DNA from: Paraphysomonas bandaiensis
Taxonomy: Eukaryota > Chrysophyceae
Direction of reading: 5' to 3'
DNA length: 64,000 bases
NCBI GenBank assembly: GCA_965644295.1
Contig: CBFFRP010000324.1
Span: forward strand, 124,001 to 188,000
Part shown: piece after piece, positions 24,001 to 35,508 of the stretch
Position numbering within the stretch: position 1 is the stretch's first letter
How the letters are laid out: every line of letters begins with the position of its first letter
Position numbers and translations under genes: made by a program
Notes under the pieces: model-generated
Databases searched by the model: none
Seen by the model: only the letters and a program-made list of their open reading frames with translations
Told to the model about the DNA's origin: nothing

Positions 24001-25787
24001 AAATTCGGTCTAACGGAATTCTCGTCCTTCGTTCGGAAGCTGACTCGGGTTATCTTAGACCTGGCACACACATCACACAAACACTGATTTTTGTGTACCT
24101 TGGCTGTGAGGTGTTTTCGTTTCAACCCTGTACCCATGATGAGCATCCTCTTATGTGCCTCCACTAACGCATGTTTGTTGAAGTGACCCGCTCTCCGATG
24201 CAGCAACTCCAGCTCGTCCTCACCAGTCCTATCGCTAAGATTTACTTCACAATTACTCGGTGTAGACACATCTGGAAGCTCCAACAGCTGCTGAGTTGGA
24301 ACTGCAGTCATTCCATTCTTCATGGGTCCCTCCAGTACCAGTTCACCAGTATTACAGTCATAAATTTGGATCCCATACCACACCGTGAATCGATAGCCCA
24401 TTTCGTTCAGCTTACGTCCGGAGCACAGGCATCGATTGATCTGATCTGAAATTTCTATGTCTCTCCATGCTCCACGGGAACCCACACTTGTGATATGAAT
24501 CTCTGATCCCTTCTTAGAGCCGTTTATCACCTTTGATGTATTCATATGAGTGTCAAGCATGGTCACATCATTCATCAAGAACATTGATGATGAACAGCAG
24601 GTGTCAATATATGTATAATGCATGTCATCATTTACACTACATATATTCGTTTCATGTATATTGCATGACAATTTCATAACATCCTCGATCATATTTGCTT
24701 CATCTTCATCAGAGAAATCTGCTGGTTCTCCACGCCGTATATTCTCTACTGTCAGCAGCCTTTTGTCCGGCTTCCTACCATGATTCTTCCCTTTCTCTCC
24801 TCTTCTAGAATGCTTTTTCTTCGTCGTTGGACAATCAGCAGCAAGATGTTCCAGAGACTTGCAATTTCTGCATCCCGTGTATTCAGCACTTCCAGGACGC
24901 TGCCCTGATATCTCTCCATCCTTCTTCCTCTGCTTCCTCCTGCACTGTTCAGTTGAATGGCTATGAGGAATTCCTTCTTTCCTGCAATATCTACAGTTGC
25001 CCTTCTTACGCTTATCCCGTTCCGTTCGAGACCGTTTGCTCTTTTCAATGAAGTTCAGCTCCTCCACCTTCTTGCGTTTCCGCTCTAACGCAATCCTTCC
25101 AGGAATGGTATCATCATACCGTTCTATCTTCCTTGATAATGTTGCATAATCAACATCATCAGGCATCAAATACAAAGCAACATTCAGAGGAGCATATTCT
25201 TCATTCAGCAGACCTTCTCGTAACCGTGTTATTTTTGAGAGCTCCGATATGTCCTGCTGCTGCTCCTGTAGCTCTTTCAGCAGTATTTCAAACCGTATTA
25301 TATAGTCCTTCGCAGTCTCCTCCGGACGCATACGGAAAGAGCCATACTGAGTCAACAGCTCACTGATCTTGTTTTGCTTCCCTCCAGCAAAGCACTTCTT
25401 CAACTCATCAATCATAATATGCGCCTTAAACCTGTTGCTTCCACTTCCATCAGCCTTGAACCCTTTATGTAGAAGATGGAATTTCTGAAGCGCCTTCGAA
25501 GATGATTGCACTGCCTCTCTGCAGTACGAATACGCTATGGCATTCGCCTTCCAGTACTTCTTCACAGCCTGTCTGTAAGACTTCTCCTCCATTAACGTGA
25601 GTGGCTGTTCCCCGAAGTCGCTCTCCTTCGGTGGTGGCTCCACAGCTACTTCACTTTGCTCTTTCCTCATGAGGAACGTTTCGAAGTCTTCAATCCATTG
25701 TTCAACATTGCTCTCATTAAACTGTGGCACTACTCCTCTATCCTCCTTCTCTCCTCCTCGCTCGCTACCATGTTGAGAAACGCTCAT
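21078..25787 (-). CDS. Copia-type gag-pol polyprotein
   Basis: 1,569 residues in one frame with no gag/pol shift. The start codon (25787) lies inside the LTR, so the first five residues (MSVSQ) come from LTR sequence and the primer-binding site is translated, as in yeast Ty1 where gag also starts in the LTR. In order: Gag with zinc-knuckle-like CRYC...H...C and canonical CRNCKSLEHLAADC; an aspartic protease whose active site reads DTCCSSSM; integrase with HRRAGH...CDVC zinc motif and D-D-E candidates in SADIAVY, HADGAGE and NAIEERKF; reverse transcriptase with QLDVSSAF, KALYGLRSSPRQW and YVDDIIIAS; RNase H with FSDSDWAGD and SSMESEYMA. All catalytic blocks are present. The protease motif departs from the usual DTG/DSG. 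Confidence 0.95.
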   Translation of the reverse strand: MSVSQHGSERGGEKEDRGVVPQFNESNVEQWIEDFETFLMRKEQSEVAVEPPPKESDFGEQPLTLMEEKSYRQAVKKYWKANAIAYSYCREAVQSSSKALQKFHLLHKGFKADGSGSNRFKAHIMIDELKKCFAGGKQNKISELLTQYGSFRMRPEETAKDYIIRFEILLKELQEQQQDISELSKITRLREGLLNEEYAPLNVALYLMPDDVDYATLSRKIERYDDTIPGRIALERKRKKVEELNFIEKSKRSRTERDKRKKGNCRYCRKEGIPHSHSTEQCRRKQRKKDGEISGQRPGSAEYTGCRNCKSLEHLAADCPTTKKKHSRRGEKGKNHGRKPDKRLLTVENIRRGEPADFSDEDEANMIEDVMKLSCNIHETNICSVNDDMHYTYIDTCCSSSMFLMNDVTMLDTHMNTSKVINGSKKGSEIHITSVGSRGAWRDIEISDQINRCLCSGRKLNEMGYRFTVWYGIQIYDCNTGELVLEGPMKNGMTAVPTQQLLELPDVSTPSNCEVNLSDRTGEDELELLHRRAGHFNKHALVEAHKRMLIMGTGLKRKHLTAKVHKNQCLCDVCARSKITRVSFRTKDENSVRPNFSADIAVYLNCPARGGERYVLKITHHASKMFWATGLVHRTGEAVLEVFKELFRGDVKRYKLKMEHYHADGAGELISEELRQYLRTQECYQHTWSSTDSPEMNAIEERKFRTAGEMTLAMLIQSGLPPQFWLDAYMAARYILIRLPTKTDKGYMSPIEFLTGEPPNLRYLRVWGCRTYVLSPKADRRKDWEDKALVGYLMGYSDEKVGYHVYLPESNKVVTTVHILTDESTPSRSEKYFAEIDALRVREAARPKLASDYVSLEGTYHIDDEDGLLYKTTRVVERKGVIVAYRSLVTAGREHIEHRVPIHVEDVVRMTAETPGNTGYIGKGDALSTTPARELDQGRPGGFQESPDPTCQQTVVRLQTSTDHGSGDASGAPPTPQDLRAQDEQGMGSYISTRRPIELDGDGRVRRKRLQRRLANASVLGEINMVEVPDACTVNFKHAEFQHDDFKIPDSYAEAERSPQYMKWREARKVEKTSLLKRRVLKIVRTPRGEKLVRAKYVHTVKRDLLGNVVKYKARLVALGNLQEKTEEEQSTFAPVVKGITIRLVLAIAFMFHMHVHQLDVSSAFCYADLEEDVYMAPPPDEELPAGWCFQLIKALYGLRSSPRQWNKHIDKFIKSLHFTACILDTCLYMRWSNGQLHLLLIYVDDIIIASADLTYLESVKRRFCETFEMHDLGVCKRFLNIRITRGEDWYMLDQSEYAKNIVKKFSSFMGKSNQRELTEEQKQWVESFPYRGIIGAVLHLAIHTRPDLAYAVGLLARFSTSPSYYATCRLAIHLLKYLRGTVDKGIRFSGSEFDLHVFSDSDWAGDRMTRRSTTGYIVFLCAGALAWQSKLQTTVATSSMESEYMAEYAALQELVWLRGVFKELGLLVTKPTPFFMDSKSAKDLSENPVYHKRSKHIDIKYHWIREHVNGKFPTAKLIHVSTDDMAADIFTKALSTKIFSRHEKTITGVKRSVSNSVEEQQKKRPRRG

Positions 25788-26064
25788 TTTACACTAGATC
25801 ACAGAGAGAATTTGTCGTAAGACTAGATAGATTTATTAGTATCGTTTATACGAAGTTGTGATAACCAACACTAACTCATTATAATCCCTGCATAATATCC
25901 TACATATGCGAACCTCTCGTTACTGAACATATCTTGAAAGGTCAACCTATTTCAGTTTCTCAATATCATCACAGCATTTGTACATCACTATATTTCACTG
26001 TATTCTCGTACATTGTCTTCAAGTGACATACTGAATATACTAGAATAAGATCCATATTCTAATA
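25771..26064 (-). repeat. 5' LTR of the copia element
   Basis: 294 bp, identical to the partner at 20605-20898. In coding orientation it begins TATTAG and ends TCTCAACA, so the 5' terminus is TA rather than the usual TG. The gag start codon lies inside it, 17 nt from its end. Confidence 0.93.
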
Positions 26065-26190
26065 GAGAATAATAAGCATCAAAAGTAAAATAAATGATAT
26101 TAATTACACTGCAATGAAATATGTATCGTTTACAGTCACTCCATTGCAAACATGGTGATATACACTATTGCTTAAAATTACACTATATAT

Positions 26191-27890
26191 TCACACAAAA
26201 ATGAAAGTAAGACATACAGGAATGATGATTAGCCCTAATACCCCTTGAGCCAACGCCAAACGCCTTTTCCACTCGGGTCCTTCCAAATGCTTAAAAGTAA
26301 GATAATAGAAAAATCCTGGAAGTATGTAGGATACAATAGTCGATCCTATCACAGGAAAATAACATTACTTGTTCGATCTGGAGTTTAGAAGGGAGCCATA
26401 CCTGTGGCCCCAACCAGTGAGAGAATAATTCCTAGGTCGGATACTGCAAGACCGAGAATTAAAGAGAAGCCCAAGAATCCGATCTGCACAAGTACTAAAG
26501 CGTAAATTCATAACAAGGAAATGCCTTACTGTCACAATAACGTAACGCATCGACTGTACTCGAATACTAGGTTGCTCTTTGCCTCTATCGAGAGCAGCTA
26601 TGAGGGTCAAAATGCACCGCCTAGAGGGGTGGGCCTACTCATTTCAAGGTAAAATAGCAAAAAGCAAAAAACATAAACACTCACCTGCAGAGGATACGAG
26701 AATGCAACGAGAAGTGATACGAAAAGGCGCGCAGTGCTCGTTAAATAATTCTCTATGTACATGGAAACAGTTTATATGTTCAATGTGTCTATTATGAATA
26801 CTTATTCTACCAGGATAGTTCACTAAAATATCCGATTCAACCTCATCACCGTATGTGCTATAGCCGAAGCTTGCAACTATCAGGTATAAAGAAATAGCGG
26901 TCATGATGGCCCCACCAATAACAATATTCACTCGTGCTGGCGTGCGGTTCCGCAACTCGTTGCAGACTGGAAATATGTTCTGTAGTATTATCAAGCACCA
27001 GCATGACATCACATAAACAGGAATATGATGACGTTTTACCTGCTGGCACGTAAACCCAAAAACGAATATAGAGAGCACGCGTAACGTCTGCATTGTAAGG
27101 GAAAAGTTCCCTTTATCTCCTACACATGTATCACTGGCGTCAATATCAGCGCAAGGGTCAAGTCCGGGAACGTCACAAGCATATAGTACTATCAGCATTG
27201 TCAAGAAAGCAACAAAGACAATCGAAACAAATGAAGTAAATTTTAAGGAATCCAGATTTCGGAGACACGATAACGGTGCAACCAAGACAAATCCGATAAC
27301 CACCCATACGTGGCGGTCTTGCCAAAACGCGTTAGCGCCTATATGTTCCATTACATCCGGCATCAGATCCCCGATCACTATGAGATATGATGTTGCCACA
27401 CCAAAACATTTGATCGCTACAGCGAAGTCAATTACTAGGGTTAGTTGGGGCATTGCATGATGTCCAACACGATAAAATGATGAGGGGCCCGGAATGGTCA
27501 TAGCACAAAGAGCCAAAGTGTGAAGTGAAAAAGCACTTGATATCCCAAAGAGTACTATTAACAGTGAACCCAGAACCCATCCAGTATGAGCGAACGCATA
27601 TGGTAACCTGTAAGTGTATATTAATACATTGTGTTGGGAGGAATACAGCCAACAGCACACAGCACGTACCCCAGCATACCACTACCAAGTATAGTATTCG
27701 CTAGATTACAATAACAAGAAAATATAGAGGCATTGTTCAAATCAGATTCCAAACTAACTGAAGGGTTAGTGGCTTCATCAACATCTGTGATATCTCTTAT
27801 CACTAGAGGAAGATCGCATTCGACAGGAGGATCAGTCGATATGCTGTCACTGACACCATCACTCTGTAAGGGATTAAAAGAAGAGGTCAT
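26191..27890 (-). CDS. Amino acid transporter, AAAP/SLC38-like
   Basis: Multi-pass carrier for neutral amino acids, probably coupled to H+ or Na+. Start MTSSFNPLQSD at 27890; an in-frame upstream ATG at 27902 is possible. About seven exons. The spliced protein shows the family layout: acidic cytosolic N-terminus, ANTILGSGMLGLPYAFAHTG in helix 1 (joined across an intron), FGFTCQQNIFPVCNEL in the middle, ILVNYPENYLTSTARLFVSL (joined across an intron), SYPLQAHPSRRCIL, and a last exon ending LGLIIIPVCLTFIFV. Roughly eleven membrane helices. The introns keep the frame only with the joins given. SLC38A and fungal AVT proteins are the nearest relatives by motif; substrate is not determinable. The stop lies 127 nt from the copia insertion. 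Confidence 0.88.
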
Positions 27891-27902
27891 GGCGTACAAC
27901 AC

Positions 27903-29007
27903 CTAGCCACAAACAATCTGAATAATCGGATAACGAATAAACTATATCATCACATGAGTGTGTGTCGGATTGTGTTGCCATAATTATGTGTGCCCATATG
28001 CCATATGTATGTACAGCAGATGGTCGTAGGCAGGCTGTGGATCCGGATATATACCTGCATATATATCTCTGTTCCTATTGGTCAACTCCGTATATCCAGT
28101 ATATTGTTTTTTTTTGGGTATTCTCCAGTAGTTTTATGGTATTTTTGTGGGGGATGGCACTTTTGCAGTCTACCACTGTATGGAAACCACAATTATTTTT
28201 AAAATACCAGAGTTTTAGGTATACAACATCAAGTATTTATAAAAACAGAGCTCATACATTCATGCATCGTATCTGTGGAGTATCTGGACACACCTCCTCA
28301 CGATCTCTGTGTGGGATGGAACTATAAGTAAATGAGCATTACATGTGCTGTGAGAAACATTCCCCACCAACCCCACCAATTGGCCTTCAACGATGTTCTA
28401 TTAAGAAACATGTCTGTGTTTCGTCAGACAAGGAGCATGCTGTTGTTCTTATGATACACCGAATCAACGGACGAATGATGTGCAGGCAACCTCCGAGCGA
28501 CATAGTAAGTTAGGTAAGTGTAGCTGGAAGATCAGAAGCACACTTTCTACTCTTTTTCTAGCTTGGTGTTTTAGTGCTTGCTTATCCGTCGCTCAGGTAC
28601 TACGCCTCGTTGCCATGTGGTATTAACTATCAGCAATAAACTGAGAGTGACTGTTGAGTTTTTTTTGCACGTTGTAGTTGTAAACGCTTGAATTATAACC
28701 GTTAGTGACGAAAATAGTAATTGAAGACAATAGAGGGAGATTGAAGTGTAAAGACTGTCTAAGATAGTGAGAGTGAGAGTGAAACCAATCAATGTAGCAG
28801 GTTATAATATATTATTAGATATTGTTATCACAATTGTAATTAATCGAATATGATGTTTACATGTTTACAGTTATGTTAGTTTACTTAAAGTGTCAAAATG
28901 TTAATTTCTGATTTCATGCAGCAGAACTCAACACAGCACACATGTAACTATCTACTACTACGATCCTCAACACAACACAAGAATAATAACAAATTCAATA
29001 ATAACTT
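27903..29007. other. Intergenic region upstream of the transporter gene
   Basis: No gene supported. TGTACAGCAGA at 28010-28020, about 125 nt upstream of the transporter start, matches the recurring upstream motif. A T-rich tract lies near 28107. Otherwise nothing recognised. Confidence 0.35.
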
Positions 29008-31983
29008 CTAATTTAATCCGAGAGAAAACTTGGCATCGGCGTCATACGTAAAAGAATTTCTCTCAGCAGTTAAATGGTCATCCGTTTTCATTGGTGCAGG
29101 GTACATGGCACTCACTGCATTTAGAAAATGTTTTCGTGACACATTGTTTACTGTAACTATACCGCCTTTCTCCCGCGAGCTATGGATACTCTCATTCAGT
29201 GCATTTTTTAGTGCATTGCGACAAATAGCAGAAATCTCTGCGCAAGTACACGAAGGAATGGTATGTAAAATATCTTCAACGCTAAAATGTTCATCGACAG
29301 GAACCTTCTGCAGAAACGATGATATTATTTGTTTTATATCTTCGGGCGATGGTCTATCGATCAATATCTTGTGGCTTAGCCGCCCTGGGCGCAAAAGTGC
29401 CTTGTCAAGAGCTTCCACATCGGCGCATGCAGTCAGCACAAAAACCTGAGCTGCATGATTATTTCCACTGTTTCCTGATGTAATTCCATCTAATTCATTG
29501 AGAAAAGTCGATAAGACTCTTGCAGTCACCCCGCTCTCACTGCTTTCATCACCCCCAGGCCTCGAATTTCCTCGTGACGGATCGAAAGAGCCCCTATTTC
29601 ATTGTAAAGATACGTTACTATAGATTAGGGTTTACATATACAGCAAATGTATGGGCAGAATAGCGGTCGTACCTGTTATGCGCAATTGCATCGAAATCGT
29701 CGAAGAAGAGCACGCAAGGTGCCGCCGAGCGTGCTTTGCGAAATAAATTCCGCAACGATGCCTCCGTCTGTCCAAAATATTTTGAGAGTAGTGCTGGTGA
29801 CCGGACAGTTATGAAATTCATATTGGCCTGATAAGTGTATAATTATTGAAACATGGATGCCCTCAGCCTAAATTACCTCCGCCGCAATAACACGAGATAA
29901 AAAGCTCTTTCCGCACCCACTTGGACCCCAGAGAACAAGACCTCGCGGCTGCAAAGCGTCTAGGTTTAATGACGAGTCTACACGAAGATATTAAACAAAA
30001 CACAGACCTCGTGATAATACCTTCAGATATCCTCCGACCAGAATACCTCTTTAGCACAGATTTAATCGCAGCCTTCTCTTTCATATACCCAGCAAAATCA
30101 TCCCATTTTAGGGAAGAGTTGCGCCCTTCAACACTCACTCCACCACCAGAAGGGAGGTCGCTCTGTAGTGCCTGCAATTGACTAGGAGGAGTCATAGTTA
30201 AGGCCTCCAAAAAGTCCTTCCATTCAATTACTTGAGTAGTGGACGATTCTGTAACTGAACCCGAAAGAGAAAGACCAACAGCTCTGGCTTTGCCATCACG
30301 GATGGATCTCATGCGCCTGATCACTGTGCCTAAATCCCCAGGAAGATAACCGGCCGTCATATGAGACATTCGGTTCGTCCAATGCCAGAATAAGTCTTTC
30401 TCCTCCATGGAATTACCGAAATCATCTGAATATGTCCTCGGGAGGTCACCGAGGACATAGCCTTTCTGTTGCGAACTGGCTGTTGTGGTAAGGGAATAGA
30501 GCATACTACTTATTACATGTTGACGGTCCTCCTGAGCTGGACTAGGAAGCATTGACGTCACTTCAAATCCAGGAGGTCCAAGAAAATTAGAAGATACATC
30601 AGACTCAGCAAGACGAGTTGTGGCGATGATGCACACGGGGTCCTTGAAAGTTGGCTGGGAGAGTAGAGACAACAATTCACGCAGACGTATACTTCGAAGG
30701 GATTGGACAGATGAGATGTTACTTGTAGATATCTCTTCTTTTACACGCAAAGATGCTAAGCAGTCGTCAAGATTTTCGAGAAGCAGTACAAGTGGAGGAG
30801 GGTTTGCAGGCTGCTGCAAAGCGGCGGCTTTCCAAGCGGAGTAGCAATGAGAAGTGGCCATGGGGAGTTCCCCAAAAGTAGCTACAAACTGCATCACCAA
30901 TTTGACCAACAAAGGCACACTATTGTCATAATAGTTAACATTAGCCTCCTCAGAAATCGCTGTTAAGTTCGGATGTAGGGTCAATATGCAAGACGGAGGT
31001 TCGATATCCTTGGAGAGTGATTCAGATAACAAATGCAGAAGATGTGTCTTGCCCGCCCCTTTGGGACCGATCAAAAGCTGGGTATGAGGTCCTCGCCACT
31101 CGGCAGAGTGTTGTAATATCTCTTGAATCAGTAGCATTGCACTATGATAGCATGGCTGAAGAAAAGGCAAAATATGTATGGATGTCGATTTTTGGACGTC
31201 AGTGGAATCAGGAATGTGATCAGGTATACTGATAACATACTTGACACTCGAACATGCCGAAATATACCAAGTGGGAGGTGATATACCAGAGAAAGAAATT
31301 GATGAAACAAATTGTAAAGTACAACGGAATACCTACCATTTTCAAGATTTAACATTATCCTCATAGCTATTGCGAACTTACCACATAATTACTGAGCACA
31401 GACAGAGCTAAGAATTGACCATCAGTGACGCATACTCCACACAGCATAGACGGTAGAAGTGGTATAATATTGTCACGTTTGATTCCGATTGGCCAATTGT
31501 CACTCCATTTACCAGGAAATGTAAGCGGTGAGTTAGTCATGTCATCCCAATTCAGAACGCTACACGCTGAAAGGAATTCGAGTACAATTGTTGGCGCATC
31601 CTCACTCGTGGCCGGGCAGGGAACTAAAAATTGGCGTAAATTATCATAGAATAAGTAAATAGTTGTGCAACCTGTCCGGACGATGTCGATATCTGCGACT
31701 TCCCCAAACGAGATATTCAAATGCTGCAGAACCCACTCGTGAACAACAGCCTGACAGCATTGTGATATACAGGACTCGATATGAATGGTATTCGTACATG
31801 ATTTTTATGTATATTTTTAATAAAATGAACTTTTAGTGTGATCTGATTACCGTTACACTGCAGTGGGCTTATGGTTACGGCTGAGGGGGTCTCTTGTGCA
31901 CCAGTGTCCCAATCAGTGCTTATCATGCACTCATTCAATGACAAATCATGCAAACTTGATGCAGTGTATACATTCAGTTTCAT
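29008..31983 (-). CDS. PEX1: PEX1-like peroxisomal AAA+ ATPase
   Basis: PEX1 works with PEX6 to pull the PEX5 receptor from the peroxisome membrane. Two AAA modules follow a divergent N-terminal domain. D1 has Walker [15 protein letters not shown] but a degenerate Walker B ([10 protein letters not shown]), as expected for inactive D1. D2 has Walker [12 protein letters not shown], a PEX1-type segment ([20 protein letters not shown]), Walker [13 protein letters not shown], and ALLRPGRL. Short introns inside D2 (about 43 nt near 29970-30020, others at 29820-29875 and 29590-29675) restore the frame. The D2 Walker B reads Asp-Asp where Asp-Glu is usual; the GAC GAT codons are clear. The 5' exons (31983-31370) are less certain. 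Another type II AAA protein such as PEX6 cannot be excluded. Confidence 0.72.
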
Positions 31984-32457
31984 TTTAATGAGTTGAGCGC
32001 ACGATTAGGGGACTTTTATGATGCAGCATACGCCTTTAAAGTAACTATCTTGTAGAGGTACACTGCTGTACAGAAACTCGTCTGACTGTGACATGAAAAC
32101 CAACAGTTTTAGGAAAAACACGGGTTTTAGGGTTTCATACAGAAAACTGTTGTTCAACTAATCATATCACATGATTACGAATATAATGATTTTAATTCGA
32201 TGGAATGAAATTAAGTAACCCAATCACATCCATTACACAGGATACCATAGGCTCAGCGCACTTATCTAGACAGATGTGCGGTGGTCTATATATCTACACA
32301 CTGTCTGTTCATACATACAGTACATGTATATATATGCATACTGGAGTTGTGTATGCATATGCATGTCTATATATTGCAACAGCACTGTCACATACATCAT
32401 AGTATAGTTGATAGATATATCCAAGCATAAAGTGAACACCCTATCCCCTCTATATCA
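31984..32457. promoter_or_regulatory. Divergent promoter region (PEX1-like / DEAH helicase)
   Basis: Upstream region of two divergent genes. TACACTGCTGTACAG (32059-32073) lies about 80 nt from the PEX1-like start and is a near-palindromic copy of the recurring motif. Near the helicase there are CATACATACAGTACATGTATATATATGCATA-type runs (32310-32350) that are AT-rich and weakly motif-like. Confidence 0.4.
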
Positions 32458-35407
32458 ATGGATACAGACCAGATAGAAGAAGAAATACTTCCAGTGGAAG
32501 AGTTTAAAGATGAGCTGATGTCTCATGTGAAACATAATCAAATAGTCATATGCATCGGAGAAACTGGAAGCGGTATGCATATGATTCATTCAGATCTTGT
32601 TTATAAGGAAAAATCAATATGTTTTATCAGGAAAAACAACTAGAATCCCTCAATTTTTCTTAGATGCCGATATTTTATCAGGGAAATCGATTGCAGTCAC
32701 ACAGCCGAGGCGTGTAGCGGCCATTACAGTTGCCCAAAGAGTTGCAGATGAGAGGAATGTTAATGTTGGAGATGAAGTGGGCTATACAGTTCGTTTCGAT
32801 GACAGTACATCTAGTAGGACGCGTATTAAATTCATGACAGATGGTATTCTTGTTCGCGAATGTTTAAGCAGTTCCACGCTGTCACAATACCAGGCTGTGA
32901 TGCTAGATGAAGCTCATGAAAGGTCTATTCATACAGACATTCTTTTCGGATTAGTAAAGAAGGCATGTGAACAACGTCCAGATTTGAAGGTCCTAATTAC
33001 ATCTGCTACATTGGATGTGTCGAAGTTTTCATCGTATTTCAACAATTGTCCAGTGGTGAGAGTACCAGGCCGCCTTTTCCCGGTAGATCTATACCATTCC
33101 AAAACTAAGCAGGTAATGACAACATCTGGGCCAGCGACGAATTCGTATGTGGATTCAGCTGTAAATACGGTGCTTCGAATCCATTCTTCACAGGATGATG
33201 GCCACATCTTAGTTTTCCTTACCGGTCAGGAAGAAATCGAAAGAGCGTGTGATATGATTCGTAAGGGAGTTCAGGAGCAACGAGATGGCGCATTAAGTGA
33301 GCTAAAGGAAATTCTAGTTGTACCCTTATATGCCTCCCTTCCCGCCGCTGCACAGAAGAAAGCCTTTCAGCCGTGTCCTCGGGGCATGAGAAAGTGTGTC
33401 GTTGCCACCAACATTGCAGAGACTTCTGTTACTGTTCCGGGAATAAGGTGAATAAAATTTTGGTGTATTTGTGTGAGCTCAATAAATGTACTTGTGAAAG
33501 GTATGTGATAGACCCCGGGTACGTCAAGCAGAAGGCCTACGATCCTGCCAGGTCTGTGATGACGGCGTCTATTGTGCCAAGCTTGTCTGACAACATACAG
33601 GCGGATGGAATCTCTTCTTGTGGTGCCTATTTCTCAAGTATCAGCTCAACAACGTGCAGGACGAGCAGGCAGAACAGGTAAATTAGTTGAACTTCAGTGG
33701 TATCATTGACTTTTTTACAAGGTCCTGGACAGTGCTACAGATTGTACTCGACCCAGTGTTACGAGTCGTTTGCCGAGGAAACTATACCTGAGATAAAGCG
33801 GTGTAATCTCACCAATACTATATTATATCTTAAGGCATGAACTTCATCTGTATTTCTTTGTTTGATATGTAACGGTCGTAACTAGGCTCTAGGGATAACT
33901 GATGTATTACGGTAATACCTCACGAGCATACCACACCCTATTTCTTACATGTCGTAGATTTGAATTCATGGATCCACCATCTGAGCAGCAGATTGTGGAG
34001 GGTCTAGTGATGCTTCACATGCTGGGGGCTATTGATGACAATGGAAGAATTACACCATCTATTGGGCGTGGCATGGCTGCCTATCCGTTAGAGCCGTCGC
34101 TGTCTCGAATGATGGTGGAGGCTCAGCACCCCTCCAATGATTGCCTGGAAGAAGTAGCGATTATATGTGCAATGCTTTCTGTCGAAAATGTGTATTTTTT
34201 CCCACGGCGGATGCAGCAAGGGGAAGAGAGGGAGCGTGCTCGGCGCGAGATGAGAGAGTCTAAAGGTAGAGTTGGCTCAGCTGATGAAGAACTTGCGTGG
34301 CATGCGGTAGAAGATGCACATGCCAAACTGAGACACTCGAAGGGTGATCATTTTACATACCTCAACATATTCTTGCAGTGGGAGCGGTCTGGTAGTGTAT
34401 TAATGAATGAAGCTGAAGAAGTATATAATTGCAGCTTTACAGGTTACGATCAGGATTGGTGCGAGAGACATTATATCAGGCATCGAGCGATGAAGACCGC
34501 GAAGAATATCAGGTGGCTTCATAGCAACATATAGTGTGATTGGGTAATATATTTTCTCAGGAATCAATTGCTATCAGATGCAGAAAAAGCCAAAGACGAT
34601 TACAGAGAAGAAGGTGGAGACAGAAAAAGGCAGAGGCGTGGTGCAGACGAGGGAAGGCGGGAAAAAGAGCGTATTCGAGCCATTCAAAGGTCGCTGACAG
34701 CTGGACTATTTATGAATGCTGCACGGTATGTAGTGATGGCTACATTTTATCATGATGTGACATGTATAATAGGCGATGTGCGAATGAAACCGCGTATAGA
34801 TCACTATCATTCAAAGTGTCACATGAATCTTGTGGTGAGGACAGCTGGCAGCTGAAAGATATGTTAGAGGTCAAATTACTTCGATCTCAGAACACTTTCT
34901 TGAATAGTCTAAATCGTAAATGTAGGAGGTCAAGCTTTTACATATTCATCCAACGAGTTGCTTTGGTGGAGATACTGGTAACAGACCCCCTGAATATATT
35001 ATCTATCAGGTGAAGGAAGTAAGTTGTCGTCATTTCGCATTATCACGTCTTGCTGTGGTGTCTATGCGCAGGACCTGATGCATAGTAATAGAGCCCTTAT
35101 GAGGCATGTTGGTAAGTATATTTGCGATGTGTGTAATAAATAATGAAACGTTGGTGCAGTGAAAATTGATTACGAAACCTTGGAGCGCTTTCGTTCGGAC
35201 TGGAGTTTTGTGAATCCCCTTCTTCTCAGTGGTAGACAGGTTCCACGTAGCAATAATGAGGTGAAGAGTCAAGAAACAGAATGTGATCGTGAATCAGTGG
35301 ATAACACTTCGTCGTCTCATGCTGGTGGTGGTACGACAGAAAAGTTGTCAGCTGTTGATGCTGCGAGAGCCCGATATTTGAAGAGGAAGATGATGTCGAA
35401 TACATAG
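32458..35407 (+). CDS. DEAH-box RNA helicase (DHX/Prp family)
   Basis: ATP-dependent RNA helicase of the Prp2/16/22/43-DHX group, probably nuclear. At least ten exons. Motifs after splicing: GETGSGKTT (I, split by intron 32573-32630), TQPRRVAA (Ia), MLDEAHERS (II), ITSATLD (III), FLTGQEEIE (IV), VVATNIAETSVTVPGI (V) and QQRAGRAGRTGPG (VI). The winged-helix/ratchet region and a C-terminal OB-fold segment (HIHPTSCFGGDTGNRP, IIYQDLMHSN) follow. A 26-nt exon (33886-33911) sits between an intron with a GC donor (33835-33885) and one at 33912-33957; together they give LKALGITDVLRFEFMDPPS. A charged insertion rich in Arg/Glu (near 34600-34690) is not typical. Which DHX orthologue it is cannot be settled. 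The tail ends RARYLKRKMMSNT. Confidence 0.9.
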
Positions 35408-35508
35408 GTATTTTTGGGTATTATCCAGTTCGTTATATTGTGATCTAAAATAATGACATTTCTATGAAAGCGTTATTTTGATTATATTAGCTATAAGCTG
35501 ATATATAG

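Larger units (their letters stand above)
20605..26064 (-). mobile_element. Complete Ty1/copia LTR retrotransposon
   Basis: A 5,460-bp element inserted in minus orientation. Two 294-bp LTRs (20605-20898 and 25771-26064) appear identical base for base, and it is flanked by a 5-bp target duplication GAGAA (20600-20604 and 26065-26069). A purine-rich GAGTGGGAG abuts the 3' LTR. A TGGTAGC primer-binding-site-like sequence directly follows the 5' LTR. One uninterrupted gag-pol frame fills the interior. Identical LTRs and an intact frame point to a very recent insertion. Confidence 0.95.

Noticed and set aside
27962-28327. 121-codon ORF upstream of the transporter gene
   Set aside because: Low-complexity translation of AT-rich promoter DNA with no family features.
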